DNA of 64,000 nucleotides from Paenibacillus sp. FSL R5-0490 (lineage in GTDB: Bacteria > Bacillota > Bacilli > Bacillales > Cytobacillaceae). Under the pieces are notes generated by a model that did no database searches, had not been told where the DNA came from, and saw only the letters and a program-made list of their open reading frames with translations. This document shows positions 42,540 to 52,600 of this stretch, piece after piece. The first letter of the stretch is position 1, and each line of letters starts with the position of its first letter. The stretch spans positions 49,043-113,042 of the forward strand of contig NZ_MRTQ01000017.1 in NCBI RefSeq assembly GCF_001956215.1. The letters are read 5' to 3'. The position numbers were made by a program, and so were the translations under genes.

Positions 42540-43556
42540 GTGACTCAAGCTCCAGTTTTAGATGTAAAACAGCTAAGGACATCCTTTTTCTCTTCAGATG
42601 GAGAAGTTCCGGCTGTGGATGATATCAGCTTTTCGGTCAACAAGGGTGAAATTCTGGGGATAGTAGGAGAATCAGGCTGCGGGAAGAGTGTTACATCTCT
42701 ATCCATTATGAAGCTGATTCCACAGCCCCCGGGAAAAATTGTTGGCGGTGAAATTCTTTTAGATGGAGAAGATCTCGTTAAAGCATCAGAAAAAAGAATG
42801 CGTGAATTAAGGGGAAATGAAGTGGCTATGATTTTTCAGGAGCCGATGACTTCATTGAATCCGTTATTTACAATAGGAGATCAGCTGACAGAAGGAATCA
42901 AATTACATAAAAAATTAAATAAGAAGGCTGCAATCCAGCAGGCGGTTGAAATGCTTAAGCTTGTTGGTCTGCCAAGGGCAGAGCAGATAGTAAAGGAATA
43001 TCCCCACCAGCTGTCAGGGGGAATGAGGCAGAGGGTAATGATTGCCATGGCCTTGTCCTGCCATCCTCGGCTTCTGATTGCAGATGAGCCGACAACTGCT
43101 TTAGACGTGACCATCCAGGCCCAGATATTAGCCCTTATGAAGGATCTTAATGAAAAGCTCGACACAGCCATAGTCATGATTACGCATGATCTCGGCGTAG
43201 TAGCGGAAGTATGTGAGAGGGTAATTGTCATGTATGCCGGGAAAATAGTGGAGGAAGCTCCAGTAGAAGAGATATTCAAAAATCCAAAGCATCCTTATAC
43301 CCAGGGGCTTCTGCAATCAGTGCCTGATGTAAGAGAGAAAAAGGAGCGATTATATTCCATTCCGGGAAATGTCCCAAAACCGGGCTCCATCAAGACTGGA
43401 TGCCGTTTTGCAGCGCGCTGTGAATTTGTCCATGACCGATGCATGACGGAAAGTCCTCCGCTTTATAACGCCAATAATGCTGAACAGCATACAGTGCGCT
43501 GTTTCCTGCATGAGTCTGGGGGTGTCATTGATGACCGAAGTGCTGTTGGAAGTTAA
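42540..43556 (+). CDS. Oligopeptide/dipeptide ABC importer ATPase D
   Basis: 338 residues. Walker A GESGCGKS, signature LSGGMRQRVMIAMAL, Walker B LLIADEPTTALD, switch HDLGVV, and the C-terminal peptide-importer extension with CRFAARCEFVHDRC (iron-sulfur-type cysteines of OppD). GTG 42540 lies seven bases after AAAGGAG; an earlier in-frame TTG is unsupported. It is first in a D-F-A-B-C order, the arrangement of B. subtilis appDFABC. Its end overlaps the F gene by 26 bp. Confidence 0.9.
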   Translation: MTQAPVLDVKQLRTSFFSSDGEVPAVDDISFSVNKGEILGIVGESGCGKSVTSLSIMKLIPQPPGKIVGGEILLDGEDLVKASEKRMRELRGNEVAMIFQEPMTSLNPLFTIGDQLTEGIKLHKKLNKKAAIQQAVEMLKLVGLPRAEQIVKEYPHQLSGGMRQRVMIAMALSCHPRLLIADEPTTALDVTIQAQILALMKDLNEKLDTAIVMITHDLGVVAEVCERVIVMYAGKIVEEAPVEEIFKNPKHPYTQGLLQSVPDVREKKERLYSIPGNVPKPGSIKTGCRFAARCEFVHDRCMTESPPLYNANNAEQHTVRCFLHESGGVIDDRSAVGS

Positions 43557-44499
43557 TCAGTTAAAGAAATACTTTCCCGTAACAGGGGGTCTGTTTGGAA
43601 GAAAACAGGGTGACGTGAAAGCGGTTGATGATATCAGCTTCTTCGTTAACAAAGGAGAAACGCTTGGCCTTGTAGGTGAATCTGGCTGCGGCAAATCAAC
43701 CACAGGAAGAATGCTGATGCGTCTGATTGAACCAACAGAGGGGAAAGTAGTTTTTGATGGCAAGGACCTGACTTCCCTAAACTCATCGGAAATGCGCAAG
43801 ATGAGAAAGGAAATGCAGATGGTGTTCCAGGATCCGTTTGCGTCATTAAATCCCCGCCATACTGTTGAGCAAATTTTGGAAGAGCCTCTCATTGTCCACG
43901 GTATTGGGAACAAAGAAGAACGTAAACAGCGGGTAAGAGAGATGCTTGAGGTTGTCGGCCTCAGCAGCTACCATGCCAAACGCTATCCGCACCAATTCAG
44001 CGGAGGCCAAAGGCAGAGGATTGGAATCGCAAGAGCATTGATGACCAAGCCTAAGCTGATCATTGCAGATGAGCCTGTTTCAGCACTTGATGTATCCATT
44101 CAATCACAGGTGCTCAACCTGCTGGAAGATCTTCAAAAAGAATTTCAGCTGACGTATATATTCATTGCCCATGATCTCGGGGTAGTTAAACATATCAGTG
44201 ATAGAGTTGGTGTTATGTATCTTGGAAGATTAGTAGAGATCACAACCTCTGACCAGCTCTACGATAAGCCGCTGCATCCTTACACAAAGGCATTGCTTGG
44301 TGCAGTTCCCATCCCTGACCCGACTTTAAAGAAAGACAGGGAGCTATTAACTGGGGACATTCCAAGTCCGCAGAATCCGCCAGCCGGATGTGCCTTCCAT
44401 ACGAGATGTAAAGAATGCATGGAAATCTGCAAAACAGATAGGCCGCAGCTGAAGGAAATTGAACCGGGTCACTTTGCAGCCTGCCATCTTTATAGCTGA
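43531..44499 (+). CDS. Oligopeptide/dipeptide ABC importer ATPase F
   Basis: 322 residues, partner of the preceding ATPase. Walker A GESGCGKST, signature FSGGQRQRIGIARAL, Walker B LIIADEPVSALD, switch HDLGVV, and the OppF-type tail CAFHTRCKECMEIC. ATG 43531 follows CTGGGGGTG within the end of the D gene, implying coupled translation. The binding-protein gene follows after 77 bp. Confidence 0.9.
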   Translation: MTEVLLEVNQLKKYFPVTGGLFGRKQGDVKAVDDISFFVNKGETLGLVGESGCGKSTTGRMLMRLIEPTEGKVVFDGKDLTSLNSSEMRKMRKEMQMVFQDPFASLNPRHTVEQILEEPLIVHGIGNKEERKQRVREMLEVVGLSSYHAKRYPHQFSGGQRQRIGIARALMTKPKLIIADEPVSALDVSIQSQVLNLLEDLQKEFQLTYIFIAHDLGVVKHISDRVGVMYLGRLVEITTSDQLYDKPLHPYTKALLGAVPIPDPTLKKDRELLTGDIPSPQNPPAGCAFHTRCKECMEICKTDRPQLKEIEPGHFAACHLYS

Positions 44500-44576
44500 G
44501 CTATATAGGGCAGAACTGCATGGATGATAAATATGTAAATAGCCGATACCGGCAAAAGAAAAAAAGGGGGAAAACA

Positions 44577-46187
44577 ATGAAGAAGCGCAATGGCATTTGG
44601 TTCCTGGTTGCAGCTTTGTTACTGTCGCTGGCTCTTGCCGGCTGCAGCAGCAACTCAAGCAGCGGAACGAAAGACGAAAAGGATAAAGAGAAAGGTACAG
44701 ATACAGAAGAAGCGTCATCAGGCGGTACATTAGTATTTGGCCGCGGCGGTGATTCTACTTCACTTGATCCCGCTATTACAACAGAAGGCGAATCTTTTAA
44801 AGTTACAAAAAACATCTATGAAACTCTGATCGAATTTGGTGAGCAGGATACAGAAATTCAGGCTGGCCTTGCTACTAAATGGGAAATGAGCGAAGACGGG
44901 CTAAAGCATACATTGAAGCTTCGTGAAGGCATAAAGTTCCACGATGGAACTGATTTCAATGCTGAAGCAGTTGTCTTCAACTTTGAAAGATGGAAAGCTG
45001 GAAGCGCTGAGCAGTTCTATTACTATAACTCTCAGTTTGGGGATAAAATCTCTGAAGTAAAAGCTGTAGATGATTACACAGTTGAGTTTACTTTAAACAA
45101 GCCAATTGCACCATTCTTAAAGAACCTTGCAATGTCTCCATTTGGAATTGCAAGCCCGGCTGCGATTGAAAAGCACGGTGAAAAATTCCTTCACAACCCG
45201 GTGGGAACAGGTCCATTTGTATTTAAGGAATACAAAGCAAACGACCGCATCACTCTTGTGAAAAATGAAGAATACTGGCAGGAAGGCCTTCCAAAGCTTG
45301 ATGAAGTTATCTTCCGTGTCATTCCTGAAAACTCTGCTCGTCTGAACGCCCTGGCTACAGGCGAAGTCGACTTAATCGATGGTGTTAACTTCAGTGATGT
45401 TGGCCAAATCGAAGGAAATCCGGATCTTCAAACGTTTGAACGTCCATCATTAAACGTAGCTTACCTTGGATTGACAAGCACACGTGGACCATTAAAAGAT
45501 AAAAAAGTCCGCCAGGCATTGAACTATGCAGTTGATAAGCAAGCTCTTATTGATGCTTTCTATGCCGGTGCAGCTGAACCTGCGAAAAACCCAATGCCTT
45601 CAGTTGTAGCAGGTTACAATGATGACGTTAAGGATTATGAGTATGACCCTGAGAAGGCTAAGGAACTTTTAAAAGAAGCAGGATATGAAGATGGTTTTGA
45701 AATGGAGCTATGGGCAATGCCGGTTCCTAGACCATATATGCCGGATGGACAAAAAGTGGCTGAAGCACTTCAAGCCAACTTTGATGCAATCGGCGTAAAA
45801 GCAAAGATTGTAACGTATGAGTGGGGTACTTACCTGGATAAAGCCAAGAATGGTGAAGCTGATACATTCCTATTAGGATGGACGGGCGATAATGGGGATG
45901 CTGATAACTTCCTGTATGTTCTTCTAGATCAGGACAGCATTGGTTCCAACAACTACTCTTATTACAAAAACCCTGAAGTGCATGAACTGCTTGTAAAAGC
46001 TCAGGCAAGTGCAGACCAGGCAGAGCGTGAAAAACTTTACAAAGAGGCTCAGCTTCTGATCAAAGAAGATGCTCCGTGGATTCCGCTTGTTCACTCAAGA
46101 CCAATCCTTGCGGGTAAAGCTGATATCACTGGCTTCAAACCGCATCCAACAGGTTCTGATTTACTGGCAACTGTAGAATTTAAATAA
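44577..46187 (+). CDS. Oligopeptide/dipeptide-binding lipoprotein
   Basis: 536 residues, SBP family 5. Signal peptide with lipobox LALAGC (Cys23), then a Ser/Gly/Lys linker and the fold proper from GGTLVFGRGGDSTSLDPAIT. LKLREGIKFHDGTDFNAEAV and NPVGTGPFVFKEYKANDRIT are family-5 hallmarks; the sequence looks nearer DppA/DppE-type than OppA. It captures peptides outside the membrane. ATG 44577 follows AAGGGGG; the frame upstream to 44520 is not used. An intercistronic hairpin follows. Confidence 0.92.
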   Translation: MKKRNGIWFLVAALLLSLALAGCSSNSSSGTKDEKDKEKGTDTEEASSGGTLVFGRGGDSTSLDPAITTEGESFKVTKNIYETLIEFGEQDTEIQAGLATKWEMSEDGLKHTLKLREGIKFHDGTDFNAEAVVFNFERWKAGSAEQFYYYNSQFGDKISEVKAVDDYTVEFTLNKPIAPFLKNLAMSPFGIASPAAIEKHGEKFLHNPVGTGPFVFKEYKANDRITLVKNEEYWQEGLPKLDEVIFRVIPENSARLNALATGEVDLIDGVNFSDVGQIEGNPDLQTFERPSLNVAYLGLTSTRGPLKDKKVRQALNYAVDKQALIDAFYAGAAEPAKNPMPSVVAGYNDDVKDYEYDPEKAKELLKEAGYEDGFEMELWAMPVPRPYMPDGQKVAEALQANFDAIGVKAKIVTYEWGTYLDKAKNGEADTFLLGWTGDNGDADNFLYVLLDQDSIGSNNYSYYKNPEVHELLVKAQASADQAEREKLYKEAQLLIKEDAPWIPLVHSRPILAGKADITGFKPHPTGSDLLATVEFK

Positions 46188-46228
46188 GCTGTAGTACAAG
46201 TGACATAAGTATACTTCTTATATTCAAG

Positions 46229-46262
46229 GAAAAGGGAGTACAGTTCTGTAGCTCCCTTTTCT
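46229..46262 (+). promoter_or_regulatory. Intercistronic hairpin after the peptide-binding protein gene
   Basis: AAAAGGGAG (46230-46238) pairs with CTCCCTTTT (46252-46260); the inner ACAG/CTGT extends it. It resembles a leaky terminator before the permease genes, parallel to the livJ/livH hairpin. Confidence 0.65.
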
Positions 46263-46303
46263 ATTCCAAAATATTTTAACCCTTCAAGAGAGGTGAGATG
46301 GCA

Positions 46304-47308
46304 ATGCTGTCCTACACACTTAAACGTCTGTTTTCCCTAATTCCCGTTCTGTTGGGGCTTTCGCTGATCGTCTTTTTTATGATCCGGGCAATACCAGGTA
46401 ATCCGGCACAGATTATCCTGGGACAATTGGCAACAAAAGAAGCAGTAGAGGAATTAACGAAGCAGCTGGGGCTGGATCAGCCTTGGTACCTTCAATATTT
46501 TACATATCTGGGCGGGCTTATTACGGGAGATCTTGGAGAATCACTCCGGACTAAAACGGAAATAAGCCAGGAAATTTGGCCGTATCTGGCTGCAACAATT
46601 GAACTTACATTCGTTGCCATGTTAATTGCTGTTTTTATCGGTGTGAATGCCGGAATCATCAGTGCCTGGTATCAGAATTCATGGTTTGATTATGTGGCAA
46701 TGGTGCTGGCGCTTATTGGCGTTTCCATGCCAATCTTCTGGCTCGGCTTGATGGAGCAGTGGGCATTTGCCATTAAGCTGGACTGGCTGCCTACATCGGG
46801 AAGGGAAGAAGTAAGAAATCCGATTGAAGCCATAACGAACATATATATGATCGATACTCTCCTGCAGGGAAGAATCGATCAATTCTGGGATGTCATCAGA
46901 CACCTGATTCTGCCGGCATTTGCCCTGGCGACCATCCCAATGGCGATCATTGCGAGAATTACCCGTTCTACGATGCTTGAGGTAATGAGATCCGATTTTG
47001 TCAGAACAGCGAGGGCCAAAGGCTTGAGAATGTTCTGGGTTGTTTATAAGCACTCATTAAAGAATGCCATCATTCCAGTTCTTACGATTATCGGCCTTCA
47101 AATGGGATTATTGCTGGGAGGCGCCATTTTAACGGAAACGATCTTCAGCTGGCCGGGAATCGGACGGTATATTTATGAGGCTATCAACTATCGGGACTAT
47201 CCTGTTATCCAGTCAGGCATACTTATCATTGCATTTATCTTTGTCATGATCAATCTGGTGGTGGACTTGCTGTATGCAGCAATTGATCCGCGGATTAAAT
47301 ATAATTAA
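46304..47308 (+). CDS. Oligopeptide/dipeptide ABC importer permease B
   Basis: 334 residues with six membrane helices. RLFSLIPVLLGLSLIVFFMIRAIPGNP at the start (split) and the coupling EAA segment VRTARAKGLRMFWVVYKHSLKNAIIPVLT are the DppB/OppB signatures. ATG 46304 is eight bases from GAGAGGTG; ATG 46298 is too close to it. It forms the membrane channel with the C permease. Confidence 0.9.
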   Translation: MLSYTLKRLFSLIPVLLGLSLIVFFMIRAIPGNPAQIILGQLATKEAVEELTKQLGLDQPWYLQYFTYLGGLITGDLGESLRTKTEISQEIWPYLAATIELTFVAMLIAVFIGVNAGIISAWYQNSWFDYVAMVLALIGVSMPIFWLGLMEQWAFAIKLDWLPTSGREEVRNPIEAITNIYMIDTLLQGRIDQFWDVIRHLILPAFALATIPMAIIARITRSTMLEVMRSDFVRTARAKGLRMFWVVYKHSLKNAIIPVLTIIGLQMGLLLGGAILTETIFSWPGIGRYIYEAINYRDYPVIQSGILIIAFIFVMINLVVDLLYAAIDPRIKYN

Positions 47309-47323
47309 GGAGGGGGAACAGAC

Positions 47324-48223
47324 TTGGAACTTTCAACACAAAAAGACCTTCAGCCGCCTATTATGCCAGCTGAAGAAAAAGCGGTTTCCCCCTGGGTGGA
47401 AGCATGGAGGAGCTTTAGAAAAAATAAACTGGCTTTAATCGGCACCATTATTGTATTGTTTTTCGTTCTTCTTGCTGTATTTGCACCGCTTATTGCACCG
47501 CAGGGGATTAATGAACAGATGCTCTCAAAAAGGCTTCAGGCTCCATCCAGCCAGCATTGGTTTGGAACAGATGACTTCGGCCGGGATATCTTTTCCAGGG
47601 TTGTTTATGGGGCAAGGATCTCATTATGGGTAGGTTTTTTGGCCGTAATCGGATCTATTGTGGTTGGATGCCTTTTAGGTGTAGTAGCAGGGTATTATGG
47701 CAAATGGGTTGATACCATCATCTCCCGTATTTTTGATATCATGCTTGCTTTCCCAAGCATATTGCTGGCTATTGCGATTGTGGCTGTACTTGGTCCATCA
47801 TTAAGAAATGCCCTGATTGCCATTGCGGTTATCAATATTCCCAATTTTGGCAGACTGATCCGTTCAAGGGTGCTGAGTGTCAAACAGGAGGAATATATTA
47901 TGGCTGCAAAAGCGATTGGGATGAGCAACAGCCGTATTCTCTTCAGGCATGTTCTGCCAAATAGTATGGCGCCAATCATTGTACAGGGAACACTTGCGAT
48001 TGCAACAGCGATTATTGAGTGTGCTGCCCTTGGATTCCTTGGCCTTGGTGCAGAAGCGCCAAATCCTGAATGGGGGAAAATGCTCTCTGATGCGAAGGCA
48101 TATTTGATACAGGCTCCATGGACGATGATCTTCCCGGGACTTGCGATCATGCTTACAGTTCTCGGATTTAATTTAATGGGTGATGGATTAAGGGATGCAC
48201 TTGATCCGCGTATGAAGAATTAA
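47324..48223 (+). CDS. Oligopeptide/dipeptide ABC importer permease C
   Basis: 299 residues with six membrane helices. WRSFRKNKLALIGTIIVLFFVLLAVFAPLIAP at the start and the EAA motif EEYIMAAKAIGMSNSRILFRHVLPN are OppC/DppC-type (both split here). TTG 47324 follows AGGAGGGGG. Last gene of the five-gene operon, followed by a strong terminator. Confidence 0.9.
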   Translation: MELSTQKDLQPPIMPAEEKAVSPWVEAWRSFRKNKLALIGTIIVLFFVLLAVFAPLIAPQGINEQMLSKRLQAPSSQHWFGTDDFGRDIFSRVVYGARISLWVGFLAVIGSIVVGCLLGVVAGYYGKWVDTIISRIFDIMLAFPSILLAIAIVAVLGPSLRNALIAIAVINIPNFGRLIRSRVLSVKQEEYIMAAKAIGMSNSRILFRHVLPNSMAPIIVQGTLAIATAIIECAALGFLGLGAEAPNPEWGKMLSDAKAYLIQAPWTMIFPGLAIMLTVLGFNLMGDGLRDALDPRMKN

Positions 48224-48224
48224 C

Positions 48225-48254
48225 AAAAAGCAGCTGAACATCAGCTGCTTTTTC
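48225..48254 (+). terminator. Terminator of the peptide importer operon
   Basis: AAAAAGCAGCTGA and TCAGCTGCTTTTT around a 3-nt loop. Confidence 0.85.
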
Positions 48255-48284
48255 CTATGAATTAAGTTGAAAATAGACCACAGT

Positions 48285-49364
48285 CTACTCGGCATTCTCC
48301 GGTATGGAAACCTCATTTTCTTCCTTATGATATGACTGAAAGCTTGATATAAGCTTATCCAGGTGCTCCACATGTTCATCGTAATCAACAATAGCTGATA
48401 CTATCTGCATGATATGCGGGAGAATGGATTCTTCATCATGTTCATGTTCTTTTTGCTGAGCCAGGAAAAGGTTCACCAGTTCCTTTCTGCTCAGACTGAA
48501 GTCGCCTTCCTCAAACACTACATTCGGACGAACTTTCCCGATGAATTTAAGCATGACGTGTTCGTGATAATGAATAAGAATATCAAGCTGCTGCTGCACA
48601 GCATGCTGGAATTCCTCTGGCATTTGCTGCAGATCATTTTCAAAGCGATGAAGCTTTTTTAATGTTTCCAGTGACCGTTTAACAGTGGAAATCATTTGGC
48701 GGTAAATAACGAGTTTCCTGGATTTAACCAGATCATTTCGTTTAAAATAATTTCTTTCCTCTTTATACATTAGATACAGCTGTTCAAGCTTAACATTGCT
48801 GTCTTTCATTTTATCAATATCGTTTTTCAGAAGTCTGTGTTCAGATGCATGGCGTATGGTAAGCCTGATCCATTTGGTAATTTCCTCTGTGTTATTGGAT
48901 ATTTTAAAATATAGCTTGTTTTCGTATTTAGGAGGCAGAAATACAAGATTAACGATAAAAGCTGACAATACCCCGAGCATTACGGTTGAGAATCGAATAA
49001 GAGCAAATTGCAGAAAGGTATCGCCCGGTGTCTCCATGATGACAATCAGGGTTACAAGTGAAAGTCCAATTGTGTTTTCTATTTTAAGCTTAAGATTAAT
49101 CGTGATAACAATAATAGCTGCCAGGCCTATGATGAAGACATGGTTGCCGAATAAAAGCACAAAAATCACGGCAATTAATGCGCCAATTGCGTTCCCCTGG
49201 ATCTGTTCCACAATAGAAAGATAAGATCTGTAAATGGTCGGCTGAACGGCAAAAATAGCGGCAATTCCTGCAAAAATAGGAGCAGGAAGCTGAAAGAGTT
49301 CTGATAATAATAGAGCTAGAATGATTGCGATTCCCGTCTTAAGTATGCGGGCGCCAAGTTTCAT
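48285..49364 (-). CDS. ygaE: YgaE, aromatic acid exporter-like membrane protein (UPF0421)
   Basis: 359 residues: the N-terminal half (about 1-145) has 5-6 membrane helices starting MKLGARILKTGIAIILALLL, and the C-terminal half is a long cytosolic helical domain (EEITKWIRLTIRHASEHRLL, LEQLYLMYKEERNYFKRNDL). This matches UPF0421/FUSC-like proteins related to aromatic acid efflux; substrate unproven. Position before gsaB repeats B. subtilis. It converges on the peptide importer. Confidence 0.88.
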   Translation of the reverse strand: MKLGARILKTGIAIILALLLSELFQLPAPIFAGIAAIFAVQPTIYRSYLSIVEQIQGNAIGALIAVIFVLLFGNHVFIIGLAAIIVITINLKLKIENTIGLSLVTLIVIMETPGDTFLQFALIRFSTVMLGVLSAFIVNLVFLPPKYENKLYFKISNNTEEITKWIRLTIRHASEHRLLKNDIDKMKDSNVKLEQLYLMYKEERNYFKRNDLVKSRKLVIYRQMISTVKRSLETLKKLHRFENDLQQMPEEFQHAVQQQLDILIHYHEHVMLKFIGKVRPNVVFEEGDFSLSRKELVNLFLAQQKEHEHDEESILPHIMQIVSAIVDYDEHVEHLDKLISSFQSYHKEENEVSIPENAE

Positions 49365-49569
49365 ACAATGTATGTCCTTTCTTTCGTAAAAATTGGGTTC
49401 ATTGAAAAGCGATTTAACGTAAAAGCAGTAATTATACCTACTTTAAACGATTTTGCTCATTGTTAAACAATATTGTACTATACAGGGATATGGAAAGAAG
49501 TTCAAGGGGCATTTTTATGAAATTATTATTAAAAGTTAGTAAAAAAGTTAAGGGTGCCTTAAAGAAGAC

Positions 49570-49603
49570 AAAAAGCCCCATCCGCAGAAACGGGTGGGGC
49601 TTG
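49570..49603 (-). terminator. Terminator of gltB
   Basis: AAGCCCCACCCG and CGGATGGGGCTT (small mismatches) followed by TTTT on the minus strand, 20 bases after the stop. Confidence 0.8.
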
Positions 49604-49622
49604 ATTGTGCAGATGCAGATAA

Positions 49623-52600
49623 TCACTCTGTGGAAACAGACGGGTCTGCCTGCTCTTTGACCGGAATAACTTGAACAAAGTGGTCTTCCGGATGATTAAG
49701 AAGGGAAGCAAGCTCTGAAGCTTCTTCTGTCTGTCCTTGATCATTCAGCATGGCAATGTATTGGCCAAGCAGTTCATTAACATCTTCCTTTCCTTTATCA
49801 GAAAGAGAAGTAACGGAGACTTTAGCTCCTTTGGCAATTCTGCGCTGGATGGCTTCTTTTGTTAAGCCCATTTCCGGCTGGTGTCTTAAGTAAACAACAC
49901 CGCCTGTCATACCTGCGCAGATCCATGGACCGGCATCGCCCAGCACAAGGCCTCGGCCATTCGTCATATACTCAAAGGCAAACCCTTTAATGTTGGCATT
50001 TGAACCGATATTGCCGTATTCCTTTTCAGGAAGCGGCTTTCTTACCTGGCCGCCGATAATCATATCCGCTCCGGATAATCTGATTCCGGCACGGGCGTCA
50101 GCATTTCCTTGAGCTACAAGCAAGCCTTCCTGTGCTCCATAGCCGAAGCCTTTACCAACAGAGCCATTATAGAACTTGCCATTTTTGCCTTTTGCTTTAA
50201 AGATTTTAATTTGTCCGCCGAAAGAAGTTTTTCCGATGCCATCCTGTGCTCCTCCGGCAACTTCGATGTTGATGCCGAAGCTGTTGTAAGCTCCAAGGCC
50301 ATTGCCCGGGATGGAACCGCCTTTGTATTTCAAATCAACTTGCGGAAGCGTTTTGTAAGAACCGTCGAGTCTGTTTCTTACACGGTGGCAGGAAACCCGG
50401 CTACCCAGTACACGCTGCTCGGAAGTGACGCTATGGAATTCACGTGACTGATCCAGTTCTTCTACACTTGCGTCGAGATACTCTGCTCCAACAGCTACCT
50501 GCAGCTGTGCTTCCTGCAGGGCTTCAGGTGCTTCCTGGGCAGAAAATTGGCCGATTTCAAGTGTTTTCAGCAGGTGAGTCAGGTCCAGCTGATCCTGTCC
50601 TTTAATCTGTACAAGCAGATCAGAACGGCCTACTGCATCCTGCAGATTTTTTATGCCAACAGAAGCTGCCAATGCTTTCAGTTCTTCGCCAAAAGCAGTA
50701 AACAGGTTCATGATGCCTTTAACAGCAAGGTCGAATTGGCGCGGAACAAATCTTCTTAAGCCATGTTCTTTCGCCTGTGCCTCTGAATCTATTTGTGTGG
50801 CAATCCCAACATGGCAAGTATCAAGATGGCAGCCGCGGCATGTCGTACAGCCGATGGCAAGCATGGAAAGTGTACCAAAGCCTACACGGTTAGCACCCAG
50901 CAGCATAACCTTCAACACGTCTGCAGCACTCTTGATGCCGCCATCAGCCCAAAGCTCCACATTATCGCGGATGCCTGCTTCCAGCAGTGCGTTGTGAGCT
51001 GCCTTTACACCAATCTCAACTGGAAGGCCTACATGCTGAAGGGCGTGAATTCTCGCTGCCCCTGTACCTCCGTCGAAACCGCTCAAAGTGATGATATCAG
51101 CACCAGCTTTTGCAATCCCGACTGCAATGGTTCCGATATTCGGTACAACCGGCACTTTAACAGCAACCTTGGCTTTGTCATTGGCTGTCTTAAGCTCGTG
51201 AATCATCTGTGCCAAATCTTCAATCGAGTAGATGTCATGATTGTTGGAAGGTGAAATCAAATCCGATCCAATTGTTGCATTACGCGCCTCTGCAATTTTT
51301 GCCGTTACCTTGGATCCAGGAAGGTGACCCCCTTCACCAGGCTTTGCACCCTGCCCAATTTTTATTTCCAGCAGGTTGGATGAATTCAGGAGCTCGGCAT
51401 TAACACCAAAGCGTCCTGATGCTACCTGCTGTCCGCGGGTTCTCGGATATTTTCCAAGCATATCCTTGATTTCTCCGCCTTCACCATTCAGGCTGACCAT
51501 GTTCAAGCGGTCAGCACCTTCAGCATAGGCTCTGAAGGCTGTTTCATTTTGTGATCCAAAGGACATGGATGAGATGACAAATGGCAGGTCATGCTCGCCC
51601 ACATGCAAGCTGATATCTTCCGGCTTCAGATGAGAAGCCGTTTCCTTAAATCCGGTTAAATGGCGGATTGTTGTAGGGTTCTGGTCTTCCTGTTCAGTGA
51701 TTTTTTCCTTGTAAACACTATAGTCACCAGTCGATGCCACTTCGCCGATCGCTTTCCAGATGCGCGGGAAAAGGCTGAACGTTTTTCCGATCCGTTCCTT
51801 TTCATTCTGGTAATCTTCCGCTCTGGCAAAAGCGTCTTCCTTTAAAACGCTGAAGCTGAATGAAAGTTCTTTAGATCCGAAGAAGTTGACGATATTCAGA
51901 TATCCGGCTACTTCCTCATGAAGACCGATGGCAGAGAACAACCTGCCATAGCCCCTTAATTCATGAATCCCGATAGTGGAAATGACTTTTTCAAGTCCTT
52001 TAGTCAGTGCTGAGTATAAATTCTTCAGCGGTGTATCAGATTCGCCAAGGACCGTCATAAACATATAGTAAGGGCTTATAATATCAGCGCCTAAACCGAA
52101 TGCGGTAATGATATCATGAAGCGATCTGATTGAAGCTGACCGGAGCAGCAGGGAACATTCACGGCGCAATGCTTCTTTGACAAGAGCCTGATCGATCGCA
52201 GAGACGGCCAGGTGCGGATCAATCCAGTAAGCGTCCTCCTGATGAGCATTGGCATCATCCAGGACAAGCAGGGTTTTGCCATTTTTGACCGCATCAACCG
52301 CTTCTGCTGCTAAACGGTCTAAAGCTTCTTTTACCGTTTCATCTTTCGTAAATGTGGAAGATAAATAAGATATCAGCTTTTGTTCCTGATAGAAGCCGGT
52401 TACCTGGTCATAGCTCGGCTGATTGAGCTCATCGGAACATTCAAAGCCTGCTTTGCCTTCTAGTAAAATAGGAGTCTGCAATTCAATAACGGCCCCTTGC
52501 TCCTGTTTCTCAAATAAAGAAGGACGCTGGCCGATAATCGTGCGGGTTGAGAAATGCTCGGTTTCCCGGTCACGGTCAATGGCAGGGTTTGTAACGACAG

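Noticed and set aside
49460..49660. A small basic peptide frame on the plus strand past gltB
   Set aside because: It runs through the gltB terminator and into the gltB coding region; no ribosome site.
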